Assembly (NCBI GenBank): GCA_018729555.1
Contig: JAHHQG010000025.1
Coordinates: 282,128-346,127, forward strand
DNA: 64,000 nt
Source: Clostridiales bacterium
Lineage (GTDB): Bacteria > Bacillota > Sulfobacillia > RBS10-35
Reading direction: 5' to 3'
The notes beneath the pieces are model-generated. The model searched no databases, was not told the origin of the DNA, and saw only the letters and a list, made by a program, of their open reading frames with translations. Shown one piece after another: positions 36,920 through 47,025 of this stretch. Positions within the stretch are counted from its first letter, which is position 1; each line of letters opens with the position of its first letter. The translations under genes and the position numbers were made by a program.

Positions 36920-37195
36920 GTGGCGATTCGTCCGGAAGATCTTCAGGACCTTTCCGATTGGACGATCCGCGAGGGGAAGCTGGAGAAAACCTTCCGTTTC
37001 CCATCGTTTCTGGCGGCCATGGAGTTTGTCGGCCGGGTGGCGGAGCTGGCGGAAGCCCACAAGCATCATCCCGACATCTTGATCCAGTATAAGGCGGTCA
37101 CCTTGAGCCTCTCAACCCACGACCAGGGGGCCATCACCGAAAAGGACCTCCATCTCGCCCGAGAGATCCAGCGCCTCCCCCTTCCCCAAGGATAA
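36920..37195 (+). CDS. Pterin-4a-carbinolamine dehydratase homologue
   Basis: A 91-aa protein with the active-site signature EAHKHHPDI and the usual WTIREGKLEKTFRF strand of the PCD/DCoH family. The family dehydrates 4a-hydroxytetrahydrobiopterin; in bacteria without aromatic hydroxylases a role near molybdopterin metabolism has been proposed. GTG 36920 was chosen because GAGGGAGGG lies upstream. Its 3' end overlaps by 62 nt the converging MobA/MocA-like gene. Confidence 0.88.
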   Translation: MAIRPEDLQDLSDWTIREGKLEKTFRFPSFLAAMEFVGRVAELAEAHKHHPDILIQYKAVTLSLSTHDQGAITEKDLHLAREIQRLPLPQG

Positions 37196-37769
37196 GGGCC
37201 GCCCGCTCCAGGTCCTGGGGCGTATCCACATCCCAAAGCTCCTGGTCGTCCACTTCCACGAGGATGAGGGCGTTTTCGTGTCGCCGGGCCAGGGCGCGAG
37301 CCCCACGGTCGCCCTTTAGCCCTTTTAAATCGGGGAAAAAGGCGGCATCAAAGAAGGCCGGAGGGCTCACGCCGAAGGACCCCCGGGCGAGGACGATGCG
37401 GCCCGGCTGCCACGCTCGAAGGATCCGCTCCAGAGTGGCCACCGTTATAAGGGGCATGTCGGCCAGGACGATGAGGAGGGCCCGGGCCCTCTCCCGGGCT
37501 GCGGCCTCAACCGCCAGCCGGAGGGAGGAAGCCATCCCCTCGTGGCGCTCCCGGTTGAAGAGCACCTGGTCGGCGTCCAGGGGAAGGTCGTTGGCTTCCT
37601 CCCCCACCACCGCCAGGAGGTGGAGGCCGTGGCGATGGCGGAGTTCCCGGAGGGTTCCCCAGGACCAGCGCCAAAGGGGAATCCCCCGGAGAAGGGCCTT
37701 AAGCTTGGGGGAACCGAAGCGCCTGCTTTCGCCGGCGGCCAGGTAGGCAGCCCAGACGCGGGGTTCCAT
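37134..37769 (-). CDS. MobA/MocA-like nucleotidyltransferase
   Basis: A 211-aa NTP-transferase with the nucleotide motif LAAGESRRFGSPK at the N-terminus, the metal-site strand LADMPLI and the closing DVDTPQDLERA. The pattern fits molybdenum-cofactor cytidylyltransferase (MocA) or a relative. No other molybdenum genes are visible in the window. It converges on, and overlaps, the pterin dehydratase gene. Confidence 0.85.
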   Translation of the reverse strand: MEPRVWAAYLAAGESRRFGSPKLKALLRGIPLWRWSWGTLRELRHRHGLHLLAVVGEEANDLPLDADQVLFNRERHEGMASSLRLAVEAAARERARALLIVLADMPLITVATLERILRAWQPGRIVLARGSFGVSPPAFFDAAFFPDLKGLKGDRGARALARRHENALILVEVDDQELWDVDTPQDLERAALILGEGGGAGSLGRDGGPFR

Positions 37770-37827
37770 GCCGACCTCCCTCGCCCATGGTATGCTGGAA
37801 CGTGGCCGACGGAAAGGACCCTAAAAC

Positions 37828-38703
37828 GTGAGGCACGGTTGGGCTCTCTTGGCGGCGGCGGCGTTCTCTCTGGAAGGCCTCTTGGCCAGGGGGGCCATGG
37901 CCACGGGAACCCACCCGGTGACGGCCCTCTGGCTCCGCTTCCTCCTGGCCTGGATGGGGGTGGCGGCGACCCAGCTCCTCCGGCCTCCCCGGGATGGCCA
38001 CCTGGCTTCCAAGGACCGGTATGTCCTTTTGACGGCGGGAGTGGGATATGCCGCCACGGCCCTCCTCCTTTTCGCCGCCTTCCAGCGCATTCCCACGTCC
38101 CTCGCCATCCTCCTCCTATACCTCTACCCCGCCCTGGTGGCCGTGGGGAGCCATCTCTTGGGGCGGGACCGGCTGACGCCCCGCCACGCCATGGGCCTCC
38201 TTCTCGCCTTCAGCGGCCTTCTCCTCCTGACGGGGGCCAGCTTCAAGGGATCCTTCCCCGGGATGCTCCTGGCCTTCGGAGCAGCCCTGACCAACGCCCT
38301 CACCCTCCTCCTACAGGATCCTGTCATGGAGCGGGTCTCCGCCTACCGGGCCTTGACGCCCCTACTGGGCTCCGCCACCCTCACCTCCCTTTTCCTGGCT
38401 CTTGCCTTGGGAAAACCCCTCTTTCCCCAGGAAGGGAGCTGGCCCTATCTGGTGGGACTGGCCCTCTTCCCTTCGGTGGTGGCCATCCTGGGGGTGAACC
38501 GGAGCCTTCAGGTGTTGGGCGCTTCCCGGACGGCCCTCCTCCTCTCCCTGGAACCGCCCCTGGCGGCCCTCTGGGGAGCCCTCTGGCTGGATGAGCGTTG
38601 GACCCTCTGGCAGCTGGTGGGGGGCCTTCTCATCGTCCTGGGCGTAACGTGGGTGCAGACGGAAGACGGCGAGAGCGATGGCATGAAGGGAGCCGCAGGT
38701 TGA
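37828..38703 (+). CDS. EamA/DMT-family transporter
   Basis: A 291-aa inner-membrane protein with about ten hydrophobic segments in two EamA repeats (about residues 5-135 and 148-280). The family exports or imports small metabolites; the substrate is not predictable. The start is GTG 37828. Its stop overlaps the TTG start of bshA (TTGA), so the two are coupled; export or uptake of a thiol-related compound is possible but speculative. Confidence 0.88.
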   Translation: MRHGWALLAAAAFSLEGLLARGAMATGTHPVTALWLRFLLAWMGVAATQLLRPPRDGHLASKDRYVLLTAGVGYAATALLLFAAFQRIPTSLAILLLYLYPALVAVGSHLLGRDRLTPRHAMGLLLAFSGLLLLTGASFKGSFPGMLLAFGAALTNALTLLLQDPVMERVSAYRALTPLLGSATLTSLFLALALGKPLFPQEGSWPYLVGLALFPSVVAILGVNRSLQVLGASRTALLLSLEPPLAALWGALWLDERWTLWQLVGGLLIVLGVTWVQTEDGESDGMKGAAG

Positions 38704-39860
38704 GGATCGCCATGGTGGGGTACCCCACGCCGGGGGGAAGCGGCGTGGTGGCGGCGGAGCTGGCCCATGCCCTGGTGGAACGAGGCCACCAGGTTCATAT
38801 GTTCAGTTACGATGTGCCCCTTCGCCTCCGGACGGGCTTGCCGGGCCTCCGCTACCACCCCATCGAGGCTCCCGATTACCCCGTCCTCTTGGGTCGGCCC
38901 TACGAGATGGCCGTGGCGGGGACCTTGGCGGGTGTCCTCGCGGAGGAGCCCTTTGATATCCTCCACGTCCACTACGCCGTCCCCCACGCGTCGGCAGCCT
39001 ACCTCGCCCAGGAGATCCTGGGGCCGAAAGGGCCTCCCTTGGTGGTCACTCTTCACGGTTCCGACGTGCGCATCCTGGGAAGGGATCCCGCCCTGGGAAA
39101 GGTCTTGCGCTTTGCCCTGGAAAAGGCCCAGGCCGTCACCGCCGTCTCCCATGCCTTGGCGGCATCGGCCAGGGAGGTCCTGGACCTCACCCGACCCATC
39201 GAGGTCATCCCCAACTTCATCGACATCGAGCGCCACTGCACCCCCGCCGATCCCCACCTCCGTGCCCAGTGGGCCCGTCCCGGCGAAGCCATCCTCCTCC
39301 ACGCCTCCAACTTCAGGCCCATCAAGCGCCCCCGGGATGTGGTGCGCATCTTTGCTCGGGTGGCCCGGAAGATGCCGGCCCGCCTCCTCCTGGTAGGGGA
39401 AGGCCCCGAAGCTCCGGCCGCCTATCAGGAAGCTGTGGCTCAGGGGGTGGTGGACCGGGTGACCTTCCTCGGGGTCCAGCCGGAGGTGGCTCCTTACATG
39501 AGCGTAGCCGACCTCTTTTTGCTTCCCTCCGAGGAAGAGAGCTTCGGCCTTTCCGCCCTTGAGGCCATGGCCTGCGGGGTGCCGGTGGTGGGAAGCCGCG
39601 TGGGGGGCATCCCCGAAGTGGTGGAAGACGGGAAGAGCGGTTTCCTCTTTCCGGTGGGGGACGTGGAGGCCATGGCGGAGGGGGCCCTCAAGATCCTGCA
39701 AAACCCCTCCCTCCACGAAGAGATGTCCCGGGCTGCTGCTCAGCAAGCCCGGGACCGTTTTCACGTCACGAAGGTGGTTCCCCTCTACGAAGACCTGTAC
39801 CGGCGCCTCAGGGGGCAGCCGCCAGGACCTTTTCCGCCAAGGCGCGCCGCAGACCCTTGA
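38700..39860 (+). CDS. bshA: N-acetyl-alpha-D-glucosaminyl L-malate synthase BshA
   Basis: Glycosyltransferase (GT4) for the first step of bacillithiol synthesis. The 386-aa product has the donor-site start [37 protein letters not shown] and the E-x7-E motif in [15 protein letters not shown]. The order and sequence of these blocks fit BshA rather than a generic GT4 enzyme. The TTG start overlaps the transporter stop. No bshB or bshC is in the window. Confidence 0.88.
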   Translation: MRIAMVGYPTPGGSGVVAAELAHALVERGHQVHMFSYDVPLRLRTGLPGLRYHPIEAPDYPVLLGRPYEMAVAGTLAGVLAEEPFDILHVHYAVPHASAAYLAQEILGPKGPPLVVTLHGSDVRILGRDPALGKVLRFALEKAQAVTAVSHALAASAREVLDLTRPIEVIPNFIDIERHCTPADPHLRAQWARPGEAILLHASNFRPIKRPRDVVRIFARVARKMPARLLLVGEGPEAPAAYQEAVAQGVVDRVTFLGVQPEVAPYMSVADLFLLPSEEESFGLSALEAMACGVPVVGSRVGGIPEVVEDGKSGFLFPVGDVEAMAEGALKILQNPSLHEEMSRAAAQQARDRFHVTKVVPLYEDLYRRLRGQPPGPFPPRRAADP

Positions 39861-41556
39861 GGTCCGTGACGGGCACATCTGCCAGGCTCAAGGCCAGCTC
39901 CCGCCATCCTTTCTCCAGCCCCAGGATGTCCACCGCTTCCTGAGCGGCCCGGGCCATGCGCCAGCCGGCCTCCTGGGCGAAGATCTGGGCCGGCAAAAGC
40001 CCTTCTTCGTGGCCCTTGGCCACCCGCAGGAAGGCGCTTTCCGCCGCAAAGAGGTAGAGGATGAGGTCGGCCAGGCGGCCCACCAGCTCTTGCTCTTTCT
40101 CCAGGTCCTGGCCCGCCTTCTGGAAGGCCTGGCCTGCCAGGGCGAGACCCAGGATCCGGGCACCCCGGGTGAGGGCGAGGAGCTTTTCCGCCGGGCCATC
40201 GCCTTTCCCCTGAGGGAACCAGCTGGCCTTACCTCCTTGGGCGGCCTCCAAGGCGGCCCCCGCTTCTTTGAGGGCGTCGGTAGCCGCTTGGAGGACGGGG
40301 AGGCCCGCCATGGCCTGGCGCACCAAGGTTTCCACGATCAACAGGCGGTTGATTTCGTTGGTCCCTTCGAAGATCCGGTTGATGCGGGCGTCCCGGTAGG
40401 CCCGCTCCACGGGGAATTCCTCCATGTAGCCGTAACCCCCGTGGATCTGCACCGCCTCATCCACCGTCCGGCCCAGGACCTCGGAGCCGAAGACTTTGAG
40501 GGCGGAGCACTCCAGAGCAAACTCAGCGATGACCCGCGTGGCCTGCCCTTGATCCAGCCCGTGGAGGCGCCGGTCCAAAAGACCGGTGGTGCGGTAGGCG
40601 GCGCTCTCCAGGGCGTAAGCTTCCGCCGCCATGAAGGCCAGCTTCTCCTGGATCAGGGGAAAGCGGGCGATGGGCTGGCCAAACTGCTCCCGCCCCTTGG
40701 CATAGGAGGCCGCCATCTTCTGGACCTCCCGCTGGGAACCCAGGGACCCGATCCCCAGCTTCAGCCGGCCGATGTCCAGGATGGTGAAGGCGATGCGGGC
40801 GCCCTTTCCCACTTCACCCAGAACGTTTTCCGCCGGCACCGGCACATCGTCCAAGAAGAGCATGCGGGTGGAAGACCCTTTGATGCCCATCTTCTTCACT
40901 TCGGGCCCCACCGAAAGCCCTTTCCAGTCCCGCTCCACGATGAAGGCGGTGAACTTTTCTCCGTCCACCTTGGCGTAGACCACGAAGACATCGGCAAAGC
41001 CCGAGTTGGTGATCCACTGCTTTTGCCCTTTCAGGAGGTAGTGGCGGCCATCCTCGCTGAGGCGGGCGGTGGTGCGGGCCCCCAAGGCATCGGAGCCCGC
41101 CATGGGTTCCGTGAGGGCGTAAGCCGCCAGCCGCTTCCCCGTGGCTAGGTCGGGGAGGTAAGCCTTCTTTTGGGCTTCGTTCCCGAAGTAGACGATGGGG
41201 AGGGTGCCGATGCCCGTATGGGCGCCCACGCTCACCCCGAAGCTTCCCGTGCGGCTGTATTCCTCCATGAGGAGGGCGGCGGTGGTCATGTCCACCCCCA
41301 TGCCCCCGTATTCCTCGGGGATTTCCGCCCCCAGGAGGCCCAGCTCCCCCATCTTCTTGAGGAGCTCCACCGTCAGCTCCAGGTTGCCCTTTTCGATCTC
41401 ATCGGCTTTGGGGAAAACTTCCTTTTCGACAAACTCCCTGGCCAGTCCGGCTATCTCTTTTTGCTCAGGGCGGATCTCTTCGGGCGTAAAGATGTCGGCG
41501 GGATCCACTTCCCCCACCACAAAGCCGCCGCCCCGGACTTTCCATTCCTCTGCCAT
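39808..41556 (-). CDS. fadE: Acyl-CoA dehydrogenase (long form)
   Basis: First oxidative step of beta-oxidation, passing electrons to ETF. The 582-aa product has the FAD-dependent core (YALTEPMAGSDA, QKQWITNSGFAD, IHGGYGYMEEFPVERAYRDA) and the catalytic Glu in RIFEGTNEINR. A C-terminal helical extension of about 180 residues resembles VLCAD-type enzymes and B. subtilis FadE. TTAGGAGG precedes ATG 41556. Last gene of the fadD-fadN-fadA-fadE run; its end overlaps bshA. Confidence 0.94.
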   Translation of the reverse strand: MAEEWKVRGGGFVVGEVDPADIFTPEEIRPEQKEIAGLAREFVEKEVFPKADEIEKGNLELTVELLKKMGELGLLGAEIPEEYGGMGVDMTTAALLMEEYSRTGSFGVSVGAHTGIGTLPIVYFGNEAQKKAYLPDLATGKRLAAYALTEPMAGSDALGARTTARLSEDGRHYLLKGQKQWITNSGFADVFVVYAKVDGEKFTAFIVERDWKGLSVGPEVKKMGIKGSSTRMLFLDDVPVPAENVLGEVGKGARIAFTILDIGRLKLGIGSLGSQREVQKMAASYAKGREQFGQPIARFPLIQEKLAFMAAEAYALESAAYRTTGLLDRRLHGLDQGQATRVIAEFALECSALKVFGSEVLGRTVDEAVQIHGGYGYMEEFPVERAYRDARINRIFEGTNEINRLLIVETLVRQAMAGLPVLQAATDALKEAGAALEAAQGGKASWFPQGKGDGPAEKLLALTRGARILGLALAGQAFQKAGQDLEKEQELVGRLADLILYLFAAESAFLRVAKGHEEGLLPAQIFAQEAGWRMARAAQEAVDILGLEKGWRELALSLADVPVTDLKGLRRALAEKVLAAAP

Positions 41557-41566
41557 ACCTTGCCTC

Positions 41567-42841
41567 CTAACTGGGTCGCTCGAATAGGCCGGCGGCGCCC
41601 ATACCGCCGCCGATGCACATGGTGACCAGGCCAAAGCGGCCGTTGCGCCGTTCCAGCTCGTGCATGAGGGTGACCGTCTGGCGGGCCCCCGTAGCCCCCA
41701 GGGGATGGCCCAGGGCGATGGCACCCCCGTTGGGGTTGACCTTCTGGGGATCCATCTCCAGCCCCCGGATGACGGCCAGGGTCTGGGAAGCGAAAGCCTC
41801 GTTGAGTTCGATGACGTCCAGATCGGCGACCTTGAGGCCCATGGGGGCAAGGGCCTTGGGCACGGCCTTCAAGGGGCCTACCCCCATGATCTCGGGATCC
41901 ACCCCCGCCACGGCAAAGGAGCGGAAGATGAGGCGGGGCTTCAGGCCATGGGCCTTCCCGTACTCCGACGAGACCACCACCACGGCGGCGGCGCCATCGC
42001 TGGTCTGGGAAGAGTTGCCCGCCGTCACCGAACCCCCCTGGCGGAAGGCCGGCCGGAGCTTAGCCAGGGCTTCCATGGAGGTGTCGGGCCGGATGCCCTC
42101 GTCCTTCTCGAAGAGGACGGTCTCGGGGTCTTCTTTCTCCGGCCACCGGCCATCCCGCTCCCAGAACCCCACGGGACCTCCCGCCGCCTGCCGGGCGGCC
42201 GCCACCCCCAGGCGAAGGCCGTTGGGGGGAGCGGGGAAGAGGCGGCCTTTGGGCACCGGGACGGGGATGATCTCGTCTTTGAAGCGCCCTTCCTCGGTGG
42301 CGGCATGGGCCCGGCGGTGGCTTTCCAAGCTGTAGCGGTCCATATCTTCCCGCGAGATGCCCCAGCGCTGGGCCACTTCTTCCGCCGTCTGACCCATGGA
42401 GATATAGACCTCGGGCCAGGATTCCGTCAGGCCGGGATCCGGCGAAGGAGTATACCCCACCATGGGCACCCGGCTCATGGATTCGACGCCGCCGGCCACC
42501 ATCACATGGGCGGTGCCCGCCTGAATGTGGTGGGCGGCGATGGCGATGGACTGGAGGCCGGAGGAGCAAAAGCGATTGACGGTCATGCCGCCCACGCTGG
42601 TGGGAAGCCCGGCCTTCAGGGCCGCCAGGCGTGCGATGTTGAGACCCTGTTCCGCTTCCGGCAGGGCGCAGCCCAGGATCACGTCTTCCACGTCTTCCGG
42701 CGGCACCCCGGCCCGCCGGACCGCCTCCCGCACCACCAGCTCCGCCAGGATGAGGGGCGAGATGCCCCTCAGGGTCCCGCGGGGGGCCTTCCCGATGGGG
42801 GTGCGGACACCGGCCACAATCCAAGCTTCGTTCATGGGCAC
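41567..42841 (-). CDS. fadA: Acetyl-CoA C-acyltransferase (thiolase)
   Basis: Cleaves 3-ketoacyl-CoA in the last step of beta-oxidation. The 424-aa product has the nucleophile Cys in [10 protein letters not shown], the His motif [12 protein letters not shown] and the second Cys in [12 protein letters not shown]. It lies 6 nt after the fadN-type gene and 10 nt before fadE. Confidence 0.95.
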   Translation of the reverse strand: MPMNEAWIVAGVRTPIGKAPRGTLRGISPLILAELVVREAVRRAGVPPEDVEDVILGCALPEAEQGLNIARLAALKAGLPTSVGGMTVNRFCSSGLQSIAIAAHHIQAGTAHVMVAGGVESMSRVPMVGYTPSPDPGLTESWPEVYISMGQTAEEVAQRWGISREDMDRYSLESHRRAHAATEEGRFKDEIIPVPVPKGRLFPAPPNGLRLGVAAARQAAGGPVGFWERDGRWPEKEDPETVLFEKDEGIRPDTSMEALAKLRPAFRQGGSVTAGNSSQTSDGAAAVVVVSSEYGKAHGLKPRLIFRSFAVAGVDPEIMGVGPLKAVPKALAPMGLKVADLDVIELNEAFASQTLAVIRGLEMDPQKVNPNGGAIALGHPLGATGARQTVTLMHELERRNGRFGLVTMCIGGGMGAAGLFERPS

Positions 42842-42847
42842 TCCCTC

Positions 42848-45202
42848 CTAGTTCCGAAGAGGCTTCCCCGTCTGCAGGAGATGGGCCATGCGGGCCTGGG
42901 TCTTTTCTTCTTTCACCAAGGCGATGAAGGCTTCCCTTTCGAGATCGAGGAAGTGCTGCTCGTCCACCAGGGTTCCGGCGGGAAGATCGCCCCCCGAGAG
43001 GACATGGGCCAGATGGGTGGCGATGAGGCGATCGTGGTCGCTGATCTGACGACCCCGCCACATCTCGTCCACCGCCAGGAGGAGCTGGGCCTTCCCTTCC
43101 TTACCGGCCACGGGTATGGGGACCCGCAGCCGGGGTTGATACCCTTCTTCATCCATGAGGATCACGCGGCGCCGGGCATCCTGGAGGAGCCGATCCCGGT
43201 CCACCGAGATGCCGTCTTCGGGCCCCAGGTAACCCAAAAGCCGGGCTTCCACCGCCCCCGTGGAAACGCGGGCCAAGGCGATGGTCTGGAAGACCCACTG
43301 CAAAAGGGCGTTCAGGTCCACGGGGGCATCGGGGGGCACCTGGTTGACGGCCTGGACCCAGCGCTCTTTCGTCCCGCCGCCGCCGGGGATGAGGCCGGCC
43401 CCCACCTCCACCAGGCCGATGTAGCTCTCCAGGGCCGCCTGGACGGCCGGGGCCGCCAGCACCATTTCGGCGCCGCCCCCGAGGGTGAGGCCGTGAACCG
43501 CCACCACCACCGGCCGGCGGGCATATTTGAGCTTCATGTTCACGTCCTGGAAGGCGCGGGTCGCCTCTTCCACCTGGTCCACCGCCCCCGACTGGACGGC
43601 CATGAGGACCAGAAAGAGGTTGGCCCCCACGGAAAAGTTCTCGCCGGCGCTGGCCACCACCAGCCCTCGCCAGGAGGCTTCCACCTCATCGATGGCCCGG
43701 GCCAGGGCCTCAAACGTGCCGGGATTGAGGGCGTCCTTTTCCCCGTGGAGGATGAGGCCCGCCACATCCTCCCCCAGATCCACCAAGGTGGCGTCGTCGG
43801 TGCGCCAGACCTTGGTTTCCCTAAGGTAGTGGCCGACGGGGTAAGGCCGGGGCGAGAGGGCCTTCAAGCCCGGGATCTCCTCCCAGGCCGGTAGGGTGGG
43901 CTGCCCCTTCTCGTCGTAGAAGCCGCCCTTGGCTTCCACTTCCCTGATCCAGTCGGGGAGCGCCTCACCGGCCTGGCGAAGGGCCTCCAAGGTCTCTTTG
44001 AAACCCAAGGCATCCCAGAGCTGGAACGGCCCCAGCTCCCAGTTGAACCCCCACCGCATGGCCTCATCCACCGCCTGGATGCTGGGGGCGATCTCTTTGG
44101 CCCTTCGGGCGGCATAGCCCAGGACCCGGTAGGTGATGGCCCGGGCCACCTCCGCCGCCTCATCATCCCCGGAAAGGAAGGTCTTCACCCGCTCCACAGG
44201 ATCCGCCTTCTTGAGGGCCGCCCCCACCGAGGCAAACCGAGGCTTTTCCTGGGGCCGGTAGCTGAGGGACTGCCAGTCCAGGGCTTCGATGACCGTCTCC
44301 CCTTGCGGCCCTTTGCTCCGCCGGTAGACGCCCCTCCCTGCCTTTTCCCCCAGGGCGCCTTCCTCCACCAACCGCCGGATGAAATCGGGCACCGCAAAGG
44401 CCTGCCGGTCTTCGTCGTCTTGCGCCGCCTGGCGGAGGTTATCCGCCACGTGGACGTAGGTGTCCAGCCCCACCAGATCCAGGGTGCGGAAGGTGGCGCT
44501 CTTGGGATGGCCCAGGGCTGGCCCCGTGATGACGTCCATGGTTTCCACCGAGAGGGACCGCTTCATCATCTCCTGGACGGCCACCTGGAAGGCGTAGGTG
44601 CCGATGCGGTTGGCGATGAAGTTGGGCGCATCCTTGGCCAGGACGATGCCCTTTCCCAGCTGCTTTTCCCCCAGCCAGATGATCCGCTCCACCAGCTCGG
44701 GCCGGGTTTCGGGAAGGGGGATGATCTCCAGAAGCTTCATGTACCGGACAGGGTTGAAAAAGTGGGTGCCCATGAAACGCCGGCGGTCTTCAGGGGAAAA
44801 AACTTCCGCGATGCGGGCGATGGGAAGGCCTGAGGTGTTGGTGGAGAGGAGGGCATCGGGACGGGTGTAGGGGAGGACCTTCTTCCACAGGTTTTGCTTG
44901 GCCTCCAGATCTTCCACGATGGCTTCCAGGACCCAGTCGGCCTCCCGGATCCGCTCCAGGTGGTCCTCGAGGTTGCCCGGCCGGATGAGGTAGAGGGCCT
45001 GGGCATCGTAGAAGGGCGCCGGTTTCATCTCCTGCAACCGCTTGAGGGCCCCCAGGGCCAACTGGTTGCGGTCCTTTTCGTCCACCACCAGGTCCAGAAG
45101 ATCGCAGGGGATCCCCGCGTCCGCCAGGCGGGCGGCGATCTGGGCCCCCATCACCCCGGCCCCCAGGATGGCCACCCGCTTGATGGCCGGTTGCGGTTTC
45201 AT
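42848..45202 (-). CDS. fadN: 3-hydroxyacyl-CoA dehydrogenase/enoyl-CoA hydratase (FadN type)
   Basis: A 784-aa bifunctional beta-oxidation enzyme. The NAD-binding dehydrogenase comes first (VAILGAGVMGAQIAARLADAG; FFNPVRYMKLLEIIP), with the crotonase domain at the C-terminal side (about residues 480-700; VHGLTLGGGAEM). This order is the reverse of E. coli FadB and matches Bacillus FadN. It is second in the operon, 18 nt after fadD. Confidence 0.94.
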   Translation of the reverse strand: MKPQPAIKRVAILGAGVMGAQIAARLADAGIPCDLLDLVVDEKDRNQLALGALKRLQEMKPAPFYDAQALYLIRPGNLEDHLERIREADWVLEAIVEDLEAKQNLWKKVLPYTRPDALLSTNTSGLPIARIAEVFSPEDRRRFMGTHFFNPVRYMKLLEIIPLPETRPELVERIIWLGEKQLGKGIVLAKDAPNFIANRIGTYAFQVAVQEMMKRSLSVETMDVITGPALGHPKSATFRTLDLVGLDTYVHVADNLRQAAQDDEDRQAFAVPDFIRRLVEEGALGEKAGRGVYRRSKGPQGETVIEALDWQSLSYRPQEKPRFASVGAALKKADPVERVKTFLSGDDEAAEVARAITYRVLGYAARRAKEIAPSIQAVDEAMRWGFNWELGPFQLWDALGFKETLEALRQAGEALPDWIREVEAKGGFYDEKGQPTLPAWEEIPGLKALSPRPYPVGHYLRETKVWRTDDATLVDLGEDVAGLILHGEKDALNPGTFEALARAIDEVEASWRGLVVASAGENFSVGANLFLVLMAVQSGAVDQVEEATRAFQDVNMKLKYARRPVVVAVHGLTLGGGAEMVLAAPAVQAALESYIGLVEVGAGLIPGGGGTKERWVQAVNQVPPDAPVDLNALLQWVFQTIALARVSTGAVEARLLGYLGPEDGISVDRDRLLQDARRRVILMDEEGYQPRLRVPIPVAGKEGKAQLLLAVDEMWRGRQISDHDRLIATHLAHVLSGGDLPAGTLVDEQHFLDLEREAFIALVKEEKTQARMAHLLQTGKPLRN

Positions 45203-45220
45203 CCGACCTCCATCCCCTTT

Positions 45221-46921
45221 CTACTGGGTCTTGGCCTGCGCTGCTTCTTGCTTGGCTTCCTCAGCCAGGACGCGGCGGAGGATCTTTCCGACGGCGCTCT
45301 TGGGAAGCTCCTTGCGGAAGATGATCTGGCGGGGGACCTTGTAGGCCGCCAGCTGCTCCCGGCAGCGCCGCTCCACCTCTTCCGCCGTCAGGGTGGCCCC
45401 TTCTTTGAGGACGATGTACGCCCGCACCGTTTCACCCCGGTAGGGGTCGGGCGCCCCCACCACCGCCGCTTCCGCCACCTCGGGCATGGCGTAGAGGACC
45501 TCCTCCACCTCCCTCGGGTAGATATTGTACCCGCTGGCGATGATGACGTCCTTCTTGCGATCCACGATCTGGAAATAGCCGTCCTCGTCCATCCGCCCCA
45601 GATCCCCCGTGCGCAGCCACCCGTCCTTGAGGACCTGCTCCGTCTCGTCGGGGCGGTTCCAATAGCCCTGCATCACCTGAGGACCCTTCACCAGGAGCTC
45701 CCCCACCTCCCCCACAGGAAGCTCCTCATCCCCGTCGGGATCGACAATCTTGGCATCGGTGTCGGGCCAGGGAAGGCCGATGGTGCCGTTTCGCCGTTCG
45801 CCCCAGATGGGGTTGGAGTGGGTGACCGGGGAGGCTTCGGTGAGGCCGTAACCTTCTACCAGCCTTCCGCCGGTGATCTTTTCGAACTGCTGCTGCACCT
45901 CCAGGGGCAAGGGCGCCGATCCGCTGATGCAAGCTTCCACGCTGCTGAGGTCGTATTTCTCCAGATCCTTCATCTGGAGGACGGCGACGTACATGGTGGG
46001 CGTCCCCGGGAAGAGGCGCACCTTGTACCGGACGATGGCTTCCAGCATGCTCTTCCCGTCGGGGCGGGGCAACAGCACCATGGTGTGGCCGTGGGCCACG
46101 GCGAAGTGGAGGACGGTGGTAAGGCCGTAGACGTGGAAGAAGGGGAGGGCCGCCAGCACCACCCCTTGGCCCCGCGGGATCTTGTAGAGCCACGCCCGGG
46201 CCTGGACCACGTTGGCCATGAGGTTGCCGTGGGTCAGCATGGCGCCTTTGGCGACGCCGGTGGTGCCACCGGTGTACTGCAAAAGGGCGAGATCTTTCGC
46301 GCCCTTCTCTTCCCCCGGCAGCCGGGCCATGGCCTCTTCAGGGGTGACCCCCTGGATGACGGCATCGTAGCGAAGGACGCGGTCGTTGTACTGGATCTTC
46401 GGGAGTTTCTGCCGCAAGGGATAGAGGACCGACAGGGGGAAGGGCAACCGGTCCTTGACGCTGGTGAAAAGGGCCCGCTTGAGGGGAGTCTTCTCCCAGG
46501 CCTGCATGATCCGGGGATAGAGGAGATCCAGGGCGATGATGGTCTCGGCGCCGCTGTCGCTGAGCTGGTGGATGAGCTCATGGGGCATGTAGAGGGGGTT
46601 CACCCATACCACCACGGCCCCCAGGTAGTGGAGGCCGTAGTAGGCCGCCACGGCCTGGGGGATGTTGGGGAGCATGAGGGCCACCCGGTCTCCCGGCTTC
46701 ACCCCCAGGCGCAGGAGGCCATGGGCCAGCCGCCGCGCCTCGCGGTGGATCTCCCGAAAGGTCATCTTCTTGTTGTAGAAGATGGTGGCCACCTGGTCGG
46801 GGAAATCCCTGACGGCGTCGGTGAGGAGCTGACAGATAGGTTCATCGGGGTACTCCAGCGAGCGAGGAACTTCCGGAGGGTAATGACGATACCAGGGACG
46901 GTCGCCTTCCACGTAGCTCAT
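45221..46921 (-). CDS. fadD: Long-chain fatty acid-CoA ligase
   Basis: Activates fatty acids to acyl-CoA. The 566-aa ANL-superfamily enzyme has the AMP-binding loop LQYTGGTTGVAKGAMLTH, VEGYGLTEASPV, GWLRTGDLGRMDEDGYF and the C-terminal Lys in LPKSAVGKILRR. It is the first gene of the fatty-acid degradation operon, with AAAGGTGGG upstream of ATG. A perfect GGTGATCACC palindrome lies 24-33 nt upstream. Confidence 0.94.
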   Translation of the reverse strand: MSYVEGDRPWYRHYPPEVPRSLEYPDEPICQLLTDAVRDFPDQVATIFYNKKMTFREIHREARRLAHGLLRLGVKPGDRVALMLPNIPQAVAAYYGLHYLGAVVVWVNPLYMPHELIHQLSDSGAETIIALDLLYPRIMQAWEKTPLKRALFTSVKDRLPFPLSVLYPLRQKLPKIQYNDRVLRYDAVIQGVTPEEAMARLPGEEKGAKDLALLQYTGGTTGVAKGAMLTHGNLMANVVQARAWLYKIPRGQGVVLAALPFFHVYGLTTVLHFAVAHGHTMVLLPRPDGKSMLEAIVRYKVRLFPGTPTMYVAVLQMKDLEKYDLSSVEACISGSAPLPLEVQQQFEKITGGRLVEGYGLTEASPVTHSNPIWGERRNGTIGLPWPDTDAKIVDPDGDEELPVGEVGELLVKGPQVMQGYWNRPDETEQVLKDGWLRTGDLGRMDEDGYFQIVDRKKDVIIASGYNIYPREVEEVLYAMPEVAEAAVVGAPDPYRGETVRAYIVLKEGATLTAEEVERRCREQLAAYKVPRQIIFRKELPKSAVGKILRRVLAEEAKQEAAQAKTQ

Positions 46922-46944
46922 GGCTTACCCACCTTTCGCCTTAT

Positions 46945-46984
46945 GGTGATCACCCATGCCTCCTTCTTCGTGACGCACCTCACG
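46945..46984. promoter_or_regulatory. Candidate operator between fadD and the dehydratase gene
   Basis: The 104-bp divergent spacer holds a perfect 10-bp palindrome GGTGATCACC (46945-46954) and a second dyad CGTGA-6-TCACG (46969-46984). Both share a GTGA/TCAC half-site, as expected for a TetR- or GntR-type regulator of fatty-acid degradation. No regulator gene is adjacent, so this is an inference. Confidence 0.35.
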
Positions 46985-47025
46985 TTTCCCTTTCCTCGCC
47001 AACTCCCGTGGAGTACCATGATGCC

